DNA of 64,000 bases from Kaistella flava (ex Peng et al. 2021) (GTDB lineage: Bacteria > Bacteroidota > Bacteroidia > Flavobacteriales > Weeksellaceae): assembly GCF_015191005.1 (NCBI RefSeq), contig NZ_CP040442.1:1302001-1366000 (forward strand), read 5' to 3'. Position 1 is the first letter of the stretch, and each line of letters opens with the position of its first letter. Under the pieces are notes generated by a model, which was not told where the DNA came from, did not search any database, and worked only from the letters and a program-made list of their open reading frames with translations. The position numbers were made by a program, and so were the translations under genes. Shown piece after piece: positions 24,378-33,289 of this stretch.

Positions 24378-25031
24378 TTAAAATTGCATTTCAGGAATTT
24401 CTCCGTCAATGATTAAGTCGGCTTCGGTAGATTTTATAATATCTTCTACTGAAACTCCGGGCGCTCTTTCTAAAAGCTTGAAACCGTTTGGTGTAACTTC
24501 TAATACTGCCATTTCGGTCACTACTTTTTTCACACAACCAACTCCCGTTAATGGAAGTGTACACTTTTTCAAGATTTTGCTTTCTCCAGCTTTATTAACG
24601 TGCATCATTGCAACGATAATATTTTCTGCAGAAGCTACTAAATCCATTGCTCCACCCATTCCCTTGACCATTTTACCGGGAATTTTCCAGTTGGCAATAT
24701 CGCCGTTTTGGGAAACTTCCATGGCTCCAAGAATTGTCAAATCAACTTTTTTGCTTCTAATCATTCCGAAACTGAAAGCAGAATCAAAGAATGAAGCTCC
24801 GGGAAGTGTGGTGATGGTTTGTTTTCCAGCATTAATTAAGTCGGGATCTTCATCACCTTCGAAAGGAAAAGGTCCCATTCCGAGGACGCCATTTTCACTT
24901 TGAAATTCCACCGAAAGATCGTGAGAGACGAAGTTGGCAACCAAAGTCGGAATACCGATTCCAAGGTTGACGTAATAGCCATCTTTTACTTCTTTGGAGA
25001 TGCGCTGAGCGATTTGTTCTTTTGTAAGCAT
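24378..25031 (-). CDS. scoB: Succinyl-CoA:3-ketoacid CoA-transferase subunit B
   Basis: 217 residues. The family I CoA-transferase beta-subunit motif SENGVLGMGPFP contains the catalytic Glu. GIGIPTLVANFV is at the N-terminus, and LTGVGCVKKVVTEMAVLEV near 170-190 is conserved. The ScoAB heterodimer transfers CoA from succinyl-CoA to acetoacetate. Its partner is not adjacent but lies at 31338, unusual for this enzyme. The two genes share the minus strand. Confidence 0.9.
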   Translation of the reverse strand: MLTKEQIAQRISKEVKDGYYVNLGIGIPTLVANFVSHDLSVEFQSENGVLGMGPFPFEGDEDPDLINAGKQTITTLPGASFFDSAFSFGMIRSKKVDLTILGAMEVSQNGDIANWKIPGKMVKGMGGAMDLVASAENIIVAMMHVNKAGESKILKKCTLPLTGVGCVKKVVTEMAVLEVTPNGFKLLERAPGVSVEDIIKSTEADLIIDGEIPEMQF

Positions 25032-25129
25032 AGTGTAAACTTGAACTGCAATTTATTCATTTTTCGTTTCCTGTACAAATGGAATTGAGACAATCTATGG
25101 TATGACCTAAACAAACCGATTAATAACCT

Positions 25130-25137
25130 TAATTTTG
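25130..25137 (+). promoter_or_regulatory. TAnnTTTG promoter (TAATTTTG)
   Basis: The -7 motif lies 21 bp upstream of the ABC exporter ATG. This argues against the in-frame TTG at 25135, which overlaps the promoter element. Confidence 0.6.
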
Positions 25138-25158
25138 CAACTTATTATTTTTAAGAAA

Positions 25159-26946
25159 ATGAAAACATTATTATATTATTTAAAACCGCATAAATGGTTG
25201 TTGATTGCTTCTTTATTTTTGGCGACCATCAATCAGGTTTTTTCTTTATTTGGTCCGGCGATTACAGGAAATATTCTGGATCAGTTGGTGACGCATCCTA
25301 ATTTTTTCGATAAAGAAAAACTTCTTCCCAGAGATTTAGATCAATATTTCTATGGAAACGGAATTTACCACGGTGTATTTTATTTTCTAGGATTATTAAT
25401 AGGAACTGCGATGGTGAGCAGAATCGCAAAAGCTTTTCAGGATTATGTGGTGAATGTGATCACTCAGAAATTTGGCGCCCATATTTTCACCGATGGATTG
25501 CAACATTCAATGGCGTTGCCTTTTCAGGAATTTGAAGATCAAAGAAGTGGTGAAACTTTATCTATTTTAACAAAAGTAAGAGAAGATTCTGTAAAATTCA
25601 TCACCAATTTCATCAATATATTTTTCGGAATTTTAGTGAGTATTATTTTCGTTTCCGTTTATGCGATTCGTCTGAACTGGTCAATTATGGTGGTTTATGT
25701 AGTCGGAATTTTCTTCATCGCCTTTGTTACCAATTTTTTGAGTAAAAGAATTAAAACCATTCAGAAAACAATCGTGGCAGAAACAACCAGTTTAGCCGGA
25801 AGCACGACTGAAAGTTTACGCAATATCGAAATTGTAAAAAGTTTAGGTTTAACGAAACAGGAAGTGAACCGTCTGAACAGCAACACTTACAAAATTTTAG
25901 GCTTAGAATTGCGGAAAGTAAAAAGCATTCGATCTTTGAGTTTTATTCAGGGAACGATGGTCAATTTTCTGCAACAGACCATCACCTTTACTTTGCTGTT
26001 TTTGATTTTTAGAAACATCATTACGCCAGGACAATATTTATCATTAATGTTTTATGGATTCTTTATTTTCGGCCCGATGCAGGAAATAGGAAACATCATT
26101 ATCTCCTATCGTGAAGCGGAAGCCTCGCTGAATAATTTTGATAAGTTGATGAAAAAGCCCATCGAAGAAAAACCAAAAACGCCGAAACAAATTGGTTCTA
26201 TCGCAAAATTAGCTTTTGAACATGTTTCTTTCCAACATCAAAGTGCGACTTACAAAGCCATAAATAACATTTCCTTTGAAGTGAAAAATGGAGAAACGAT
26301 TGCGTTTGTTGGTCCAAGTGGTGCGGGAAAAAGCACTTTGGTAAAATTACTTGTCGGATTGTATCGACCGAAAGAAGGGGTTATTCTTTACAATAATATC
26401 GATGGAAATGAATTCGATTTTGATGAACTGAGAAATCAGATTGGTTTCGTAACGCAAGACACGCAGCTTTTTGCTGGAACGATCAAAGAAAATTTATTGT
26501 TCGTGAATCCAAACGCGTCAGAAGAAGATATACAATTAGCTTTAAAAAAATCCAGCGCAACTGCATTAATTGAAAGAGCAGAAAAAGGAATCGAAACCGT
26601 GATCGGAGAAGGCGGATTTAAGTTAAGTGGCGGCGAAAAACAAAGAATTGCGATTGCCAGGGCTTTATTAAGGAAACCGAATTTGCTTATTTTCGATGAA
26701 GCAACCTCAGCTTTAGACAGTATTACAGAAGAAGAAATCACTTCTACGATTAGAGAAATTTCTGAACAAAAAGAACAGATTACCGTTTTGATTGCGCACC
26801 GATTAAGTACGATTATGCACGCCGACCGAATTTATGTTTTGGAAAAAGGTCAAATTATCGAAACCGGTTCTCACGAAAATTTGTTGACTGAAAAAGGATT
26901 GTATTATGCGATGTGGAGACAGCAGATTGGAGAAAGGAAGATGTAA
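25159..26946 (+). CDS. ABC exporter, fused membrane and ATPase domains
   Basis: About 595 residues. The N-terminal type IV (MsbA-like) transmembrane domain has six helices (for example LLIASLFLATINQVFSLFG, INIFFGILVSIIFVSVYAI). The NBD has Walker A GPSGAGKST, Q-loop FVTQDTQLF, signature LSGGEKQR, Walker B LLIFDEATSALDS and the H-loop AHRLST. It works as a homodimer or with a partner to export lipid or drug-like substrates. The start at 25159 follows the promoter; the extra N-terminal eight residues from a TTG are unlikely. Confidence 0.93.
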   Translation: MKTLLYYLKPHKWLLIASLFLATINQVFSLFGPAITGNILDQLVTHPNFFDKEKLLPRDLDQYFYGNGIYHGVFYFLGLLIGTAMVSRIAKAFQDYVVNVITQKFGAHIFTDGLQHSMALPFQEFEDQRSGETLSILTKVREDSVKFITNFINIFFGILVSIIFVSVYAIRLNWSIMVVYVVGIFFIAFVTNFLSKRIKTIQKTIVAETTSLAGSTTESLRNIEIVKSLGLTKQEVNRLNSNTYKILGLELRKVKSIRSLSFIQGTMVNFLQQTITFTLLFLIFRNIITPGQYLSLMFYGFFIFGPMQEIGNIIISYREAEASLNNFDKLMKKPIEEKPKTPKQIGSIAKLAFEHVSFQHQSATYKAINNISFEVKNGETIAFVGPSGAGKSTLVKLLVGLYRPKEGVILYNNIDGNEFDFDELRNQIGFVTQDTQLFAGTIKENLLFVNPNASEEDIQLALKKSSATALIERAEKGIETVIGEGGFKLSGGEKQRIAIARALLRKPNLLIFDEATSALDSITEEEITSTIREISEQKEQITVLIAHRLSTIMHADRIYVLEKGQIIETGSHENLLTEKGLYYAMWRQQIGERKM

Positions 26947-26968
26947 ATCACTACAAATTCCTTTAATT

Positions 26969-27841
26969 TTATTTCGCATTAAATCTCCCTCGAAATTCAC
27001 CCGGAGTTACGCCTAAAAGTTTTTTCACATAGCGCGTAAAATAAGAATAACTGCTGAAATTCATTTCTTCTGATATTTCGGAAATATTTAAATTATTATT
27101 TTGAAGCAAAAGGATAATGCGTTCTTTTGCATGCCGTTTTATCCATTCTGATGCGGTTATTCCCGAATGAATTTTACAGAGATAATTGAGATATTTGGCA
27201 GAAATATTTAATAAATCAGTATAAAATTTCACTTCGCGATGTTGCAGACAATTTTCCTGAAGCAGACTGATAAAGTGTTCATATTGATTTCCGGTCTGTA
27301 AACTGTGTTTGCGTTTTTCATATTCATTGGCAAATAAATTCCACATTTCTAAAATAAAAATCTGCGTCTGCAACTTCAGCATTTCTTCATAAAAACGGTG
27401 ACTGGTTTCTAAAAACCGCTCCTTGATCTGTTTAAAATTAGTTAGAATTTTTTCTTTTTCTGAAGCCGAACCAATTGTTTTCACTGGAAATATTCGGGAA
27501 TGAAGTTGCGCATTAATACTCCAACCTTGATCAGGAATATTATTGATTAATAAATCTTTTTCAATTAATAAAGCGCTGCTTTTAAAATTTTTTGAAAATT
27601 TGAAATCCGATAATTTACTTTCTGCAAACCAAAAAAGGAACTGTCCACTTTTACACTCCATTTTTTGATCATTAAATTTAAACTGAAAAGTTCCTCTTTG
27701 GCAAAAAAGATGGGTGTGATAAAACTGTTGAAAGTTTTCCGGGAAATCAGTTTCCTTTGAAACTTCAAAAAAAAGAATCCGTGCTAAAGCGCTGTTAATC
27801 ATCACCAATTTGTTTTTGCTAAAATACGTAATATTTGACAT
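26969..27841 (-). CDS. AraC-family transcriptional regulator
   Basis: 290 residues. The N-terminal cupin-like sensory half contains HLFCQRGTFQFKFNDQKMEC. The C-terminal pair of HTH motifs is around ASEWIKRHAKERIILLL and NISEISEEMNFSSYSYFTRY followed by GVTPGEFRGRF. It is divergently transcribed from the acetyltransferase-hydrolase-cupin genes across a 68-bp gap, so it probably controls that operon. Confidence 0.93.
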   Translation of the reverse strand: MSNITYFSKNKLVMINSALARILFFEVSKETDFPENFQQFYHTHLFCQRGTFQFKFNDQKMECKSGQFLFWFAESKLSDFKFSKNFKSSALLIEKDLLINNIPDQGWSINAQLHSRIFPVKTIGSASEKEKILTNFKQIKERFLETSHRFYEEMLKLQTQIFILEMWNLFANEYEKRKHSLQTGNQYEHFISLLQENCLQHREVKFYTDLLNISAKYLNYLCKIHSGITASEWIKRHAKERIILLLQNNNLNISEISEEMNFSSYSYFTRYVKKLLGVTPGEFRGRFNAK

Positions 27842-27883
27842 TTATAGCGCATTTAGTATCATATTTGGAAATACGATTTGATG

Positions 27884-27891
27884 TAATTTTG
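27884..27891 (+). promoter_or_regulatory. TAnnTTTG promoter (TAATTTTG)
   Basis: The -7 motif is 18 bp before the acetyltransferase ATG, in the short divergent space shared with the AraC regulator. Confidence 0.6.
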
Positions 27892-27909
27892 TAATTAAAT
27901 ATTTGCAAA

Positions 27910-28479
27910 ATGAGTGAAATAAGAAAATCAATATTCGAAAGTTTAAAAAACGGAGAAACAATTACTTCCGATCATCCTGATAATTACCAATTGAGGGAAT
28001 CTGCTTTTGCGACTATCAAACTTTTACAAAAACTTAATAACAGTTTTGAGCCCAATGAAATAAGAGAAATTCTTAGTGTAATAACTGCTTCTGAGATTGA
28101 TGAAAGTGTTGGTTTATTCCCACCATTTTACATTAATTATGGTAAAAATACCAAGATTGGCAAAAATATCTTTATCAATTTTGGCTGTACTTTTTTGGAT
28201 CTGGGCGGAATTACAATTGAAGATGGCGTTCTGATTGCCCCAAAAGTGAACTTATTAACTGAAGGACATCCTTTAAATCCAGCAGAAAGACATTCATTAA
28301 TTCCAGGAAAAATTCACATCAAGAAAAATGCGTGGATTGGTGCAAATGCGACCATTTTACAAGGTGTAACCATTGGCGAAAATTCCGTGGTTGCCGCTGG
28401 AGCAGTCGTTTCAAAAGATGTGGATGATAACACGATTGTTGGCGGTATTCCTGCAAAAATTATAAAGAAAATCAGTTAA
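27910..28479 (+). CDS. Hexapeptide-repeat O-acetyltransferase (LacA/Maa-like)
   Basis: 189 residues. A left-handed beta-helix is built from hexapeptide turns (TKIGKNIFINFGCTFLD, GVLIAPKVNLLTEGHP, AWIGANATILQGVTIGENS, VVAAGAVVSKDV) with the catalytic His in LLTEGHPLNP. It matches maltose/galactoside acetyltransferases using acetyl-CoA. It is the first gene of the run controlled by the divergent AraC gene. Confidence 0.9.
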   Translation: MSEIRKSIFESLKNGETITSDHPDNYQLRESAFATIKLLQKLNNSFEPNEIREILSVITASEIDESVGLFPPFYINYGKNTKIGKNIFINFGCTFLDLGGITIEDGVLIAPKVNLLTEGHPLNPAERHSLIPGKIHIKKNAWIGANATILQGVTIGENSVVAAGAVVSKDVDDNTIVGGIPAKIIKKIS

Positions 28480-28488
28480 CATAGAACT

Positions 28489-28551
28489 ATGAAAATAGCA
28501 CAAATCACACTTGTAACCATTACAGCAATAATCGTAATGTCTTGTAATTAA
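28489..28551 (+). pseudogene. 20-residue lipoprotein signal remnant
   Basis: The frame MKIAQITLVTITAIIVMSCN then stops directly after the lipobox Cys. It begins 10 bp after the acetyltransferase stop and ends 25 bp before the next start. It looks like a lipoprotein gene whose body has been deleted, or a very short lipopeptide. Confidence 0.4.
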
Positions 28552-28576
28552 AATAAAAAACAAACTCAAATTTAAA

Positions 28577-29620
28577 ATGAAAAAATCAATAATAATTTCA
28601 CTTTTATTTGTAGTAACAACGCCAATATTTGCACAAAACAAAACATCAAAATTGAAAAAAATGGAAACTAAAGAACACTATACTTTTACATTAAGTGATA
28701 AAGTAACCCGTCAAAAAATAAGTTTTAAAAACCGCTACGGTATTACACTTTCAGGAGATTTATACCTTCCAAAAAATGCTGGAACTGAAAAATTAGCCGC
28801 TCTGGCAATTAGCGGACCTTTTGGTGCTGTAAAAGAACAATCTTCAGGATTATACGCCAACCAAATGGCGGAACGAGGTTTTGCAGTAGTGGCATTCGAC
28901 CCATCTTACACAGGCGAAAGCAGTGGAGAACCGAGAAATTTGGCATCGCCAGAAATTAATACAGAAGATTTTAGCGCGGCTGTAGATTTTTTGGGTATTC
29001 AGAAAAATATCGACCGAAATAAAATCGGTATTATTGGAATTTGTGGTTTTGGTGGTTTTGTATTGAACGCAACTGCTGCCGATAAACGTGTGAAAGCCGT
29101 TGCTACTTCGACAATGTATGATATGACAAGAGTAATGTCGAAAGGTTATAATGATGTGGTTACTTTAGAACAGCGTACCAAAACATTGGAACAATTGGGC
29201 GATCAACGTTGGAAAGATGCAGAAGTTGGAACTTTTGCTAATGGCCCAAAATTGAATGCGGAAAAACCGAAAGACGATGCTCCTGAATTTTTAAAAGGAT
29301 ATTACGACTATTACCGCACTCCACGAGGTTATCACGAACGTGCCATCAATTCTAATGGTTCGTGGACAGCAACAACGCCAATTTCGTTAATGAATATGCC
29401 CATTTTAAGTTACATTAAAGAAATTTCGCCAAGACCACTTTTAATTATCGCAGGCGAAAAAGCACATTCAAGATATTTTAGCGAAGATGCTTTTAAAGCA
29501 GCATCAGAACCAAAAGAATTGGTTATTGTTCCAAATGCAGTTCATACCGATTTATACGATAAAATAGACATTATTCCGTTTGATAAATTGGAGACATTTT
29601 TTAAAGAAAATTTGAAATAA
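28577..29620 (+). CDS. Secreted alpha/beta hydrolase
   Basis: 347 residues with a signal peptide (MKKSIIISLLFVVTTPIFAQ). The fold shows ISGPFGAVKEQSSGLYANQM (oxyanion region), GICGFGGFVLN (nucleophile elbow with Cys) and the late catalytic His in VPNAVHTDLYD. It resembles the broad family of secreted alpha/beta hydrolases often annotated as dienelactone-hydrolase-like. It lies in the AraC-linked gene run. Substrate unknown. Confidence 0.88.
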   Translation: MKKSIIISLLFVVTTPIFAQNKTSKLKKMETKEHYTFTLSDKVTRQKISFKNRYGITLSGDLYLPKNAGTEKLAALAISGPFGAVKEQSSGLYANQMAERGFAVVAFDPSYTGESSGEPRNLASPEINTEDFSAAVDFLGIQKNIDRNKIGIIGICGFGGFVLNATAADKRVKAVATSTMYDMTRVMSKGYNDVVTLEQRTKTLEQLGDQRWKDAEVGTFANGPKLNAEKPKDDAPEFLKGYYDYYRTPRGYHERAINSNGSWTATTPISLMNMPILSYIKEISPRPLLIIAGEKAHSRYFSEDAFKAASEPKELVIVPNAVHTDLYDKIDIIPFDKLETFFKENLK

Positions 29621-29623
29621 TAA

Positions 29624-30091
29624 ATGATGAAACACTCGCTTTTAATTTTATTAATTTTCATGTCATTCATTCTCATTGGCGCATCTTCTTGCAGGCAAGA
29701 AAATACTATTCATAATACTAACAACGAGGCTATGATAAACGGAAATATTAAAATTATAATAGGTTCGCAAACCTTTACAGCAAAACTTTTAGATAATAAT
29801 TCGGCAAAGAATTTTAAAGAAATGTTACCTTTAACAATCAATATGACGGATTTGAATGGAAACGAAAAGTATTATGATTTTTCAAAGAGTCTTCCAACAA
29901 ACTCTTCTAATCCCGGAATGATGAACAATGGGGATTTAATGTTATACGGATCAAAAACTTTAGTTCTTTTTTACAAAACATTTTCAACATCTTACAGTTA
30001 CACAAAATTGGGAAAGATAGATGATGCAACAGGTTTAGCATCTGCATTAGGTTCAGGAAATGTAACTGTTACTTTTGAATTAGAATCTTAA
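29624..30091 (+). CDS. Lipoprotein with cyclophilin-like fold
   Basis: 155 residues. The signal (MSFILIGASSC) ends in a lipobox Cys near residue 23. The mature domain (IKIIIGSQTFTAKLLDNNSA, LPLTINMTDLNGNEKYYDF, NNGDLMLYGSKTLVLFYKTF) matches the cyclophilin-like family (Cyclophil_like2), which has the barrel fold without known peptidyl-prolyl isomerase activity. It starts 3 bp after the hydrolase stop, so it is co-transcribed. Confidence 0.85.
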   Translation: MMKHSLLILLIFMSFILIGASSCRQENTIHNTNNEAMINGNIKIIIGSQTFTAKLLDNNSAKNFKEMLPLTINMTDLNGNEKYYDFSKSLPTNSSNPGMMNNGDLMLYGSKTLVLFYKTFSTSYSYTKLGKIDDATGLASALGSGNVTVTFELES

Positions 30092-30204
30092 AAAGATATC
30101 AAGTTCTAAAAAAAATAAATTCCAATATTTAATAATGTCTACAAGTATCAGTGTATTATTTTTTTCACTTCTATCCCATAATAATTTAAAAAGTCAAAAC
30201 CAAA

Positions 30205-30633
30205 ATGAACACATCAATTCAAAAAATAAGCGATTTCGCAACAGGCGAAGAAAATACAGGTTATGCACAATATTTTTCTGGCAAATCTTGGTTAGCGCCT
30301 TTAACCAGCAATAAAGATTTGAATGTTCCGGTTGCAAATGTGACCTTTGAACCAGGTTGCAGAAATAATTGGCACAGTCACACCGGCGGACAACTTTTAA
30401 TTATTATTGGCGGCGAAGGAATTTACCAGGAACGCGGAAAACCTGCACAACTTTTGAAAAGTGGCGATATTATAGAAATAGGACCAAATGTGGAACATTG
30501 GCACGGCGCAACTTCCGATAGTTGGTTTTCGCATCTTGCTACAAATGGAAACCCATCAACCAATGAAAATAATTGGCTGGAACCTGTTTCCGATGAAGAT
30601 TACAACGAAGCCAACAATCAAATTAAAAAATAA
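30205..30633 (+). CDS. Cupin-domain protein (YhhW/quercetinase-like)
   Basis: 142 residues. Metal-binding cupin motif 1 is FEPGCRNNWHSHTGGQLLII with two His, and motif 2 is IEIGPNVEHWHGATSDSWF with a third His. This is the pattern of small single-domain cupins with an Fe/Mn centre. It is the last gene of the AraC-linked run; with the hydrolase and acetyltransferase it may serve breakdown of an aromatic or sugar-derived compound, which is inference. Confidence 0.88.
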   Translation: MNTSIQKISDFATGEENTGYAQYFSGKSWLAPLTSNKDLNVPVANVTFEPGCRNNWHSHTGGQLLIIIGGEGIYQERGKPAQLLKSGDIIEIGPNVEHWHGATSDSWFSHLATNGNPSTNENNWLEPVSDEDYNEANNQIKK

Positions 30634-30716
30634 TGATCATACACAGGAAGATATTTATTTTAATTAATTATATTTAAGAATTACCGCCTACATTAATTAT
30701 AAGCCAATTAAAATCT

Positions 30717-31256
30717 ATGATTAATCAAAATATGCTTTTTCATGCTGCTTTAGGTTTTTATGAAAATGGAATTGCTCTTGCAAAAAAAATTAATATCGAA
30801 GCAGGGAATAAATCATTTGAAATCGCTCCTGTTGCCGCAGTAAATATGAGTTTTGCCGCAGAATTACTATTGAAACTTTTATATCATTTAGATAATAATA
30901 AAGAAAAAGGTGGGCATAAACTCGATGAAATATTTTACTCTCTTGATGATAATCTTCAAAAAGAAATTGAAGACATATATAACAAAAACAAACTTAATTC
31001 TAAGAATGACATCTACCCTATAAAGTTATCATTCAATACAGAAAATAATAATCCGCAAGATCAAATCGATCAGTTTGACATCGGAAACTTAACATTGGGA
31101 AGATTATTAAAAATCCATAGTGATGGTTTCGTAAAGTGGAGATATGCTTATGAAATTAAAGATCAATATTACAACTATGAATTTAACTTCAATTTGATGA
31201 ATGAATTTATAAAAGCGCTTTTGAGCATCATTGATATTAAAATCAATCAAAAATAA
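30717..31256 (+). CDS. HEPN-like hypothetical protein
   Basis: 179 residues, helical. VNMSFAAELLLKLLYHL followed by GGHKLDEIFYSL resembles the core of HEPN-type proteins (A-E-x-x-L-K and G-H-x-L). The catalytic RxxxxH motif of HEPN RNases is not evident. No adjacent minimal nucleotidyltransferase is present. It is separated from the cupin gene by 83 bp and bounded downstream by a strong terminator. Confidence 0.55.
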   Translation: MINQNMLFHAALGFYENGIALAKKINIEAGNKSFEIAPVAAVNMSFAAELLLKLLYHLDNNKEKGGHKLDEIFYSLDDNLQKEIEDIYNKNKLNSKNDIYPIKLSFNTENNNPQDQIDQFDIGNLTLGRLLKIHSDGFVKWRYAYEIKDQYYNYEFNFNLMNEFIKALLSIIDIKINQK

Positions 31257-31265
31257 AATAGATTA

Positions 31266-31298
31266 CAAAAAAAAACATTTCCCTCACGGGAAATGTTT
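31266..31298. terminator. Bidirectional terminator
   Basis: AAACATTTCCC / GGGAAATGTTT stem with a 4-nt loop, flanked by an A run on the left and T-rich sequence on the right, between two convergent genes. Confidence 0.75.
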
Positions 31299-31337
31299 CG
31301 TTTAATCATCACTTGAAGTCTTCAAATCAGAAAACTT

Positions 31338-32039
31338 TCAACTTCTTTTTCTAACTGTTCTTTGCTCAATTCTTTTCTCAAATTTCTCGCCCTGAAAAAT
31401 TCTTTGAACCATAATTCCCGGAATATGAATTTCATTGGGATCGAGTTGTCCCGGTTCTACCAATTCCTCCACTTCAGCGATGGTGATTTTCCCACTTCCC
31501 GCCATTGGCGCATTGAAGTTTCTTGCAGTTCCTTTAAAAATTAAATTTCCGGCGTGATCACCTTTCCAGGCTTTTACGATGGAATAATCTGCTTTGTAAG
31601 CATGTTCGAGAATGTGCATTTTACCATCGAAATCTTTGGTTTCTTTTCCTTCTGCGACTTCAGTTCCGTAACCTGCAGGCGTGTAGAAAGCTGGAATTCC
31701 ACATTGTGCAGCGCGGCATTTTTCGGCTAAAGTTCCTTGTGGCGTTAATTCTACATCGAGTTCACCGGAAAGCATTTGTCTTTCGAATTCTGCATTTTCG
31801 CCAACGTAAGAAGCGATCATTTTTTTGATTTGTTTTTTCTGCAAAAGCAAACCTAAACCAAAATCATCAACTCCGGCGTTGTTGGAGATACAAGTCAAAT
31901 CGGTAACATTGCTTTCTACCAGCGCATTAATTGTATTTTCTGGAATTCCGCAAAGGCCGAATCCACCTACAATTAAAGTCATTCCATCGCTGATTCCGGC
32001 AATGGCTTCCTGAACATTTTTTACTCTTTTATCAATCAT
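31338..32039 (-). CDS. scoA: Succinyl-CoA:3-ketoacid CoA-transferase subunit A
   Basis: 233 residues. The alpha-subunit CoA-binding loop [16 protein letters not shown], the [19 protein letters not shown] core and the oxyanion-related region [17 protein letters not shown] match the family. It pairs with ScoB, encoded 6.3 kb away. It begins 12 bp after a 3-hydroxybutyrate dehydrogenase fragment, the expected upstream neighbour in ketone-body operons. Confidence 0.92.
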   Translation of the reverse strand: MIDKRVKNVQEAIAGISDGMTLIVGGFGLCGIPENTINALVESNVTDLTCISNNAGVDDFGLGLLLQKKQIKKMIASYVGENAEFERQMLSGELDVELTPQGTLAEKCRAAQCGIPAFYTPAGYGTEVAEGKETKDFDGKMHILEHAYKADYSIVKAWKGDHAGNLIFKGTARNFNAPMAGSGKITIAEVEELVEPGQLDPNEIHIPGIMVQRIFQGEKFEKRIEQRTVRKRS

Positions 32040-32051
32040 AATCTTTGCTTA

Positions 32052-32286
32052 TTATTGCGCACTCCAAGCTCCGTCTAACGTAAATATACTTCCGGAAACG
32101 GTGGTTGCATTTTCTGCAGCTAAAAATACGGCAATTTCTCCTAATTTCTCAATAGGAACGAAACTTTTTACGGCTTGTTTTTCCAGCAGTACTTTTTCTA
32201 CCACTTCTTCTTCGCTCATATGGTGTGCTTTTGCCTGATCTTTAATCTGATTTTCGACCAGTCCCGGAGGGAAATCTAATCTTTCT
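32052..32286 (-). pseudogene. 3' fragment of 3-hydroxybutyrate dehydrogenase
   Basis: The frame from about 32286 reads GLVENQIKDQAKAHHMSEEE, then KLGEIAVFLAAENATTVSGS and ends TLDGAWSAQ. This is the last third of a short-chain dehydrogenase of the D-3-hydroxybutyrate dehydrogenase type (FLAAENAxxVSG, DGAWxAQ). The N-terminal Rossmann region and the YxxxK active site are missing, so it is non-functional. The break is at about 32287, where the symporter fragment begins. Confidence 0.8.
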
Positions 32287-32409
32287 TCAGGCATAATCAC
32301 TGATGCTTTCAGCTTTTGAAGCACCACGGATTACGAAGAATAAAATCACGCACATATAAACTACCAGAACGATGCTGATGTATAACGGCCATTGGTTTTC
32401 AGAATTCAT
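32287..32409 (-). pseudogene. 5' fragment of a sodium:solute symporter
   Basis: The ATG at 32409 starts MNSENQWPLYISIVLVVYMC, followed by a hydrophobic helix and GASKAESISDYA then stop. The first transmembrane helix plus the ...S(I/V)xDYA motif is the N-terminus of SSS-family symporters (SxDYxxG). The next residues are lost at the junction with the dehydrogenase fragment. Confidence 0.7.
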
Positions 32410-32858
32410 AGTTTAACTTTAGAACAGCAAAAAACGGAATTAAATTTTGAGTTTAAGCTTTTAGATTTGAAAACGAAGATATGACTTAAATGGAAATAAT
32501 GAAATATATTATCTGTATCACTTGTTTAAAGCAGATTAGTAAAGGTGTGACCAAATTTAGTTTCTCATATAAATATTTTTTTAACGCAAAGACGCAAAGG
32601 TTTAAATACAAAATTGCGTGTATAATTACGGTCGCAAAGGCGTTTGACTTCGTCGAATCTTCGATTTCACTTAGAAAAGGGCGCAAACCGAAAGTGCCAT
32701 ATTGACGTATTATGAATATTCATAAATTCTTTTAAAATATTGTAAATGAAATGTTTGTCAAATAGAAAAATTGTAGTATTTTTGCAACCTGTTAATCAAC
32801 CTCTGACGAAGGGCGTGAACGTTGTTTAGCTTGACAAAAAATATTTTTTATAAAAAAA
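32410..32858. other. Intergenic region: repeat plus rplS promoter
   Basis: It includes an ACGCAAAGACGCAAAGG repeat copy at about 32583-32600, GC-richer debris through 32690, and the rplS promoter. No gene is seen. Confidence 0.5.
32777..32784 (+). promoter_or_regulatory. rplS promoter (-33 TTTGTC, -7 TATTTTTG)
   Basis: TTTG (32754-32757) and TATTTTTG are 19 bp apart, matching the Bacteroidota consensus. The leader is about 70 nt. Confidence 0.7.
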
Positions 32859-33212
32859 ATGGATTTATTACAGTACGTACAAGACAAGTACATCGCAAAG
32901 AAAGAATTTCCTAAATTCAAAGCAGGTGATACTATCACTGTTTATTACGAAATTAGAGAGGGTGCTAAAACCAGAACCCAGTTCTTTAAAGGAGTTGTTT
33001 TGCAAATTAGAGGAACAGGAGGAACAAAAACTTTTACCATCAGAAAAATGAGTGGTGATGTTGGAGTTCAGAGAGTTTTCCCAATGAACATGCCAGCTTT
33101 GCAAAAAATTGAAATCGACAGAAGAGGTAAAGTTAGAAGAGCAAGAATTTTCTACTTCAAAAACCTTAGAGGTAAAAAAGCGAGAATTAAAGACGCTTCT
33201 TACAAAAAGTAA
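32859..33212 (+). CDS. rplS: 50S ribosomal protein L19
   Basis: 117 residues. KFKAGDTITVYYEIREGAKT, RTQFFKGVVLQIRGTGGTKT and the Arg/Lys-rich C-terminus (RGKVRRARIFYFKNLRGKKA) are highly conserved in bL19, which lies at the 30S-50S interface. It has its own promoter and terminator. Confidence 0.97.
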   Translation: MDLLQYVQDKYIAKKEFPKFKAGDTITVYYEIREGAKTRTQFFKGVVLQIRGTGGTKTFTIRKMSGDVGVQRVFPMNMPALQKIEIDRRGKVRRARIFYFKNLRGKKARIKDASYKK

Positions 33213-33230
33213 TTCAATTTACGATATTAG

Positions 33231-33263
33231 AAAAACCCATCAATTTATTTTGATGGGTTTTTT
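33231..33263 (+). terminator. rplS terminator
   Basis: AAAACCCATCAA/TTGATGGGTTTT stem and T run, 18 bp after the rplS stop. Confidence 0.88.
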
Positions 33264-33289
33264 ATTATTGGAAAGTGAGACTAAATAAG

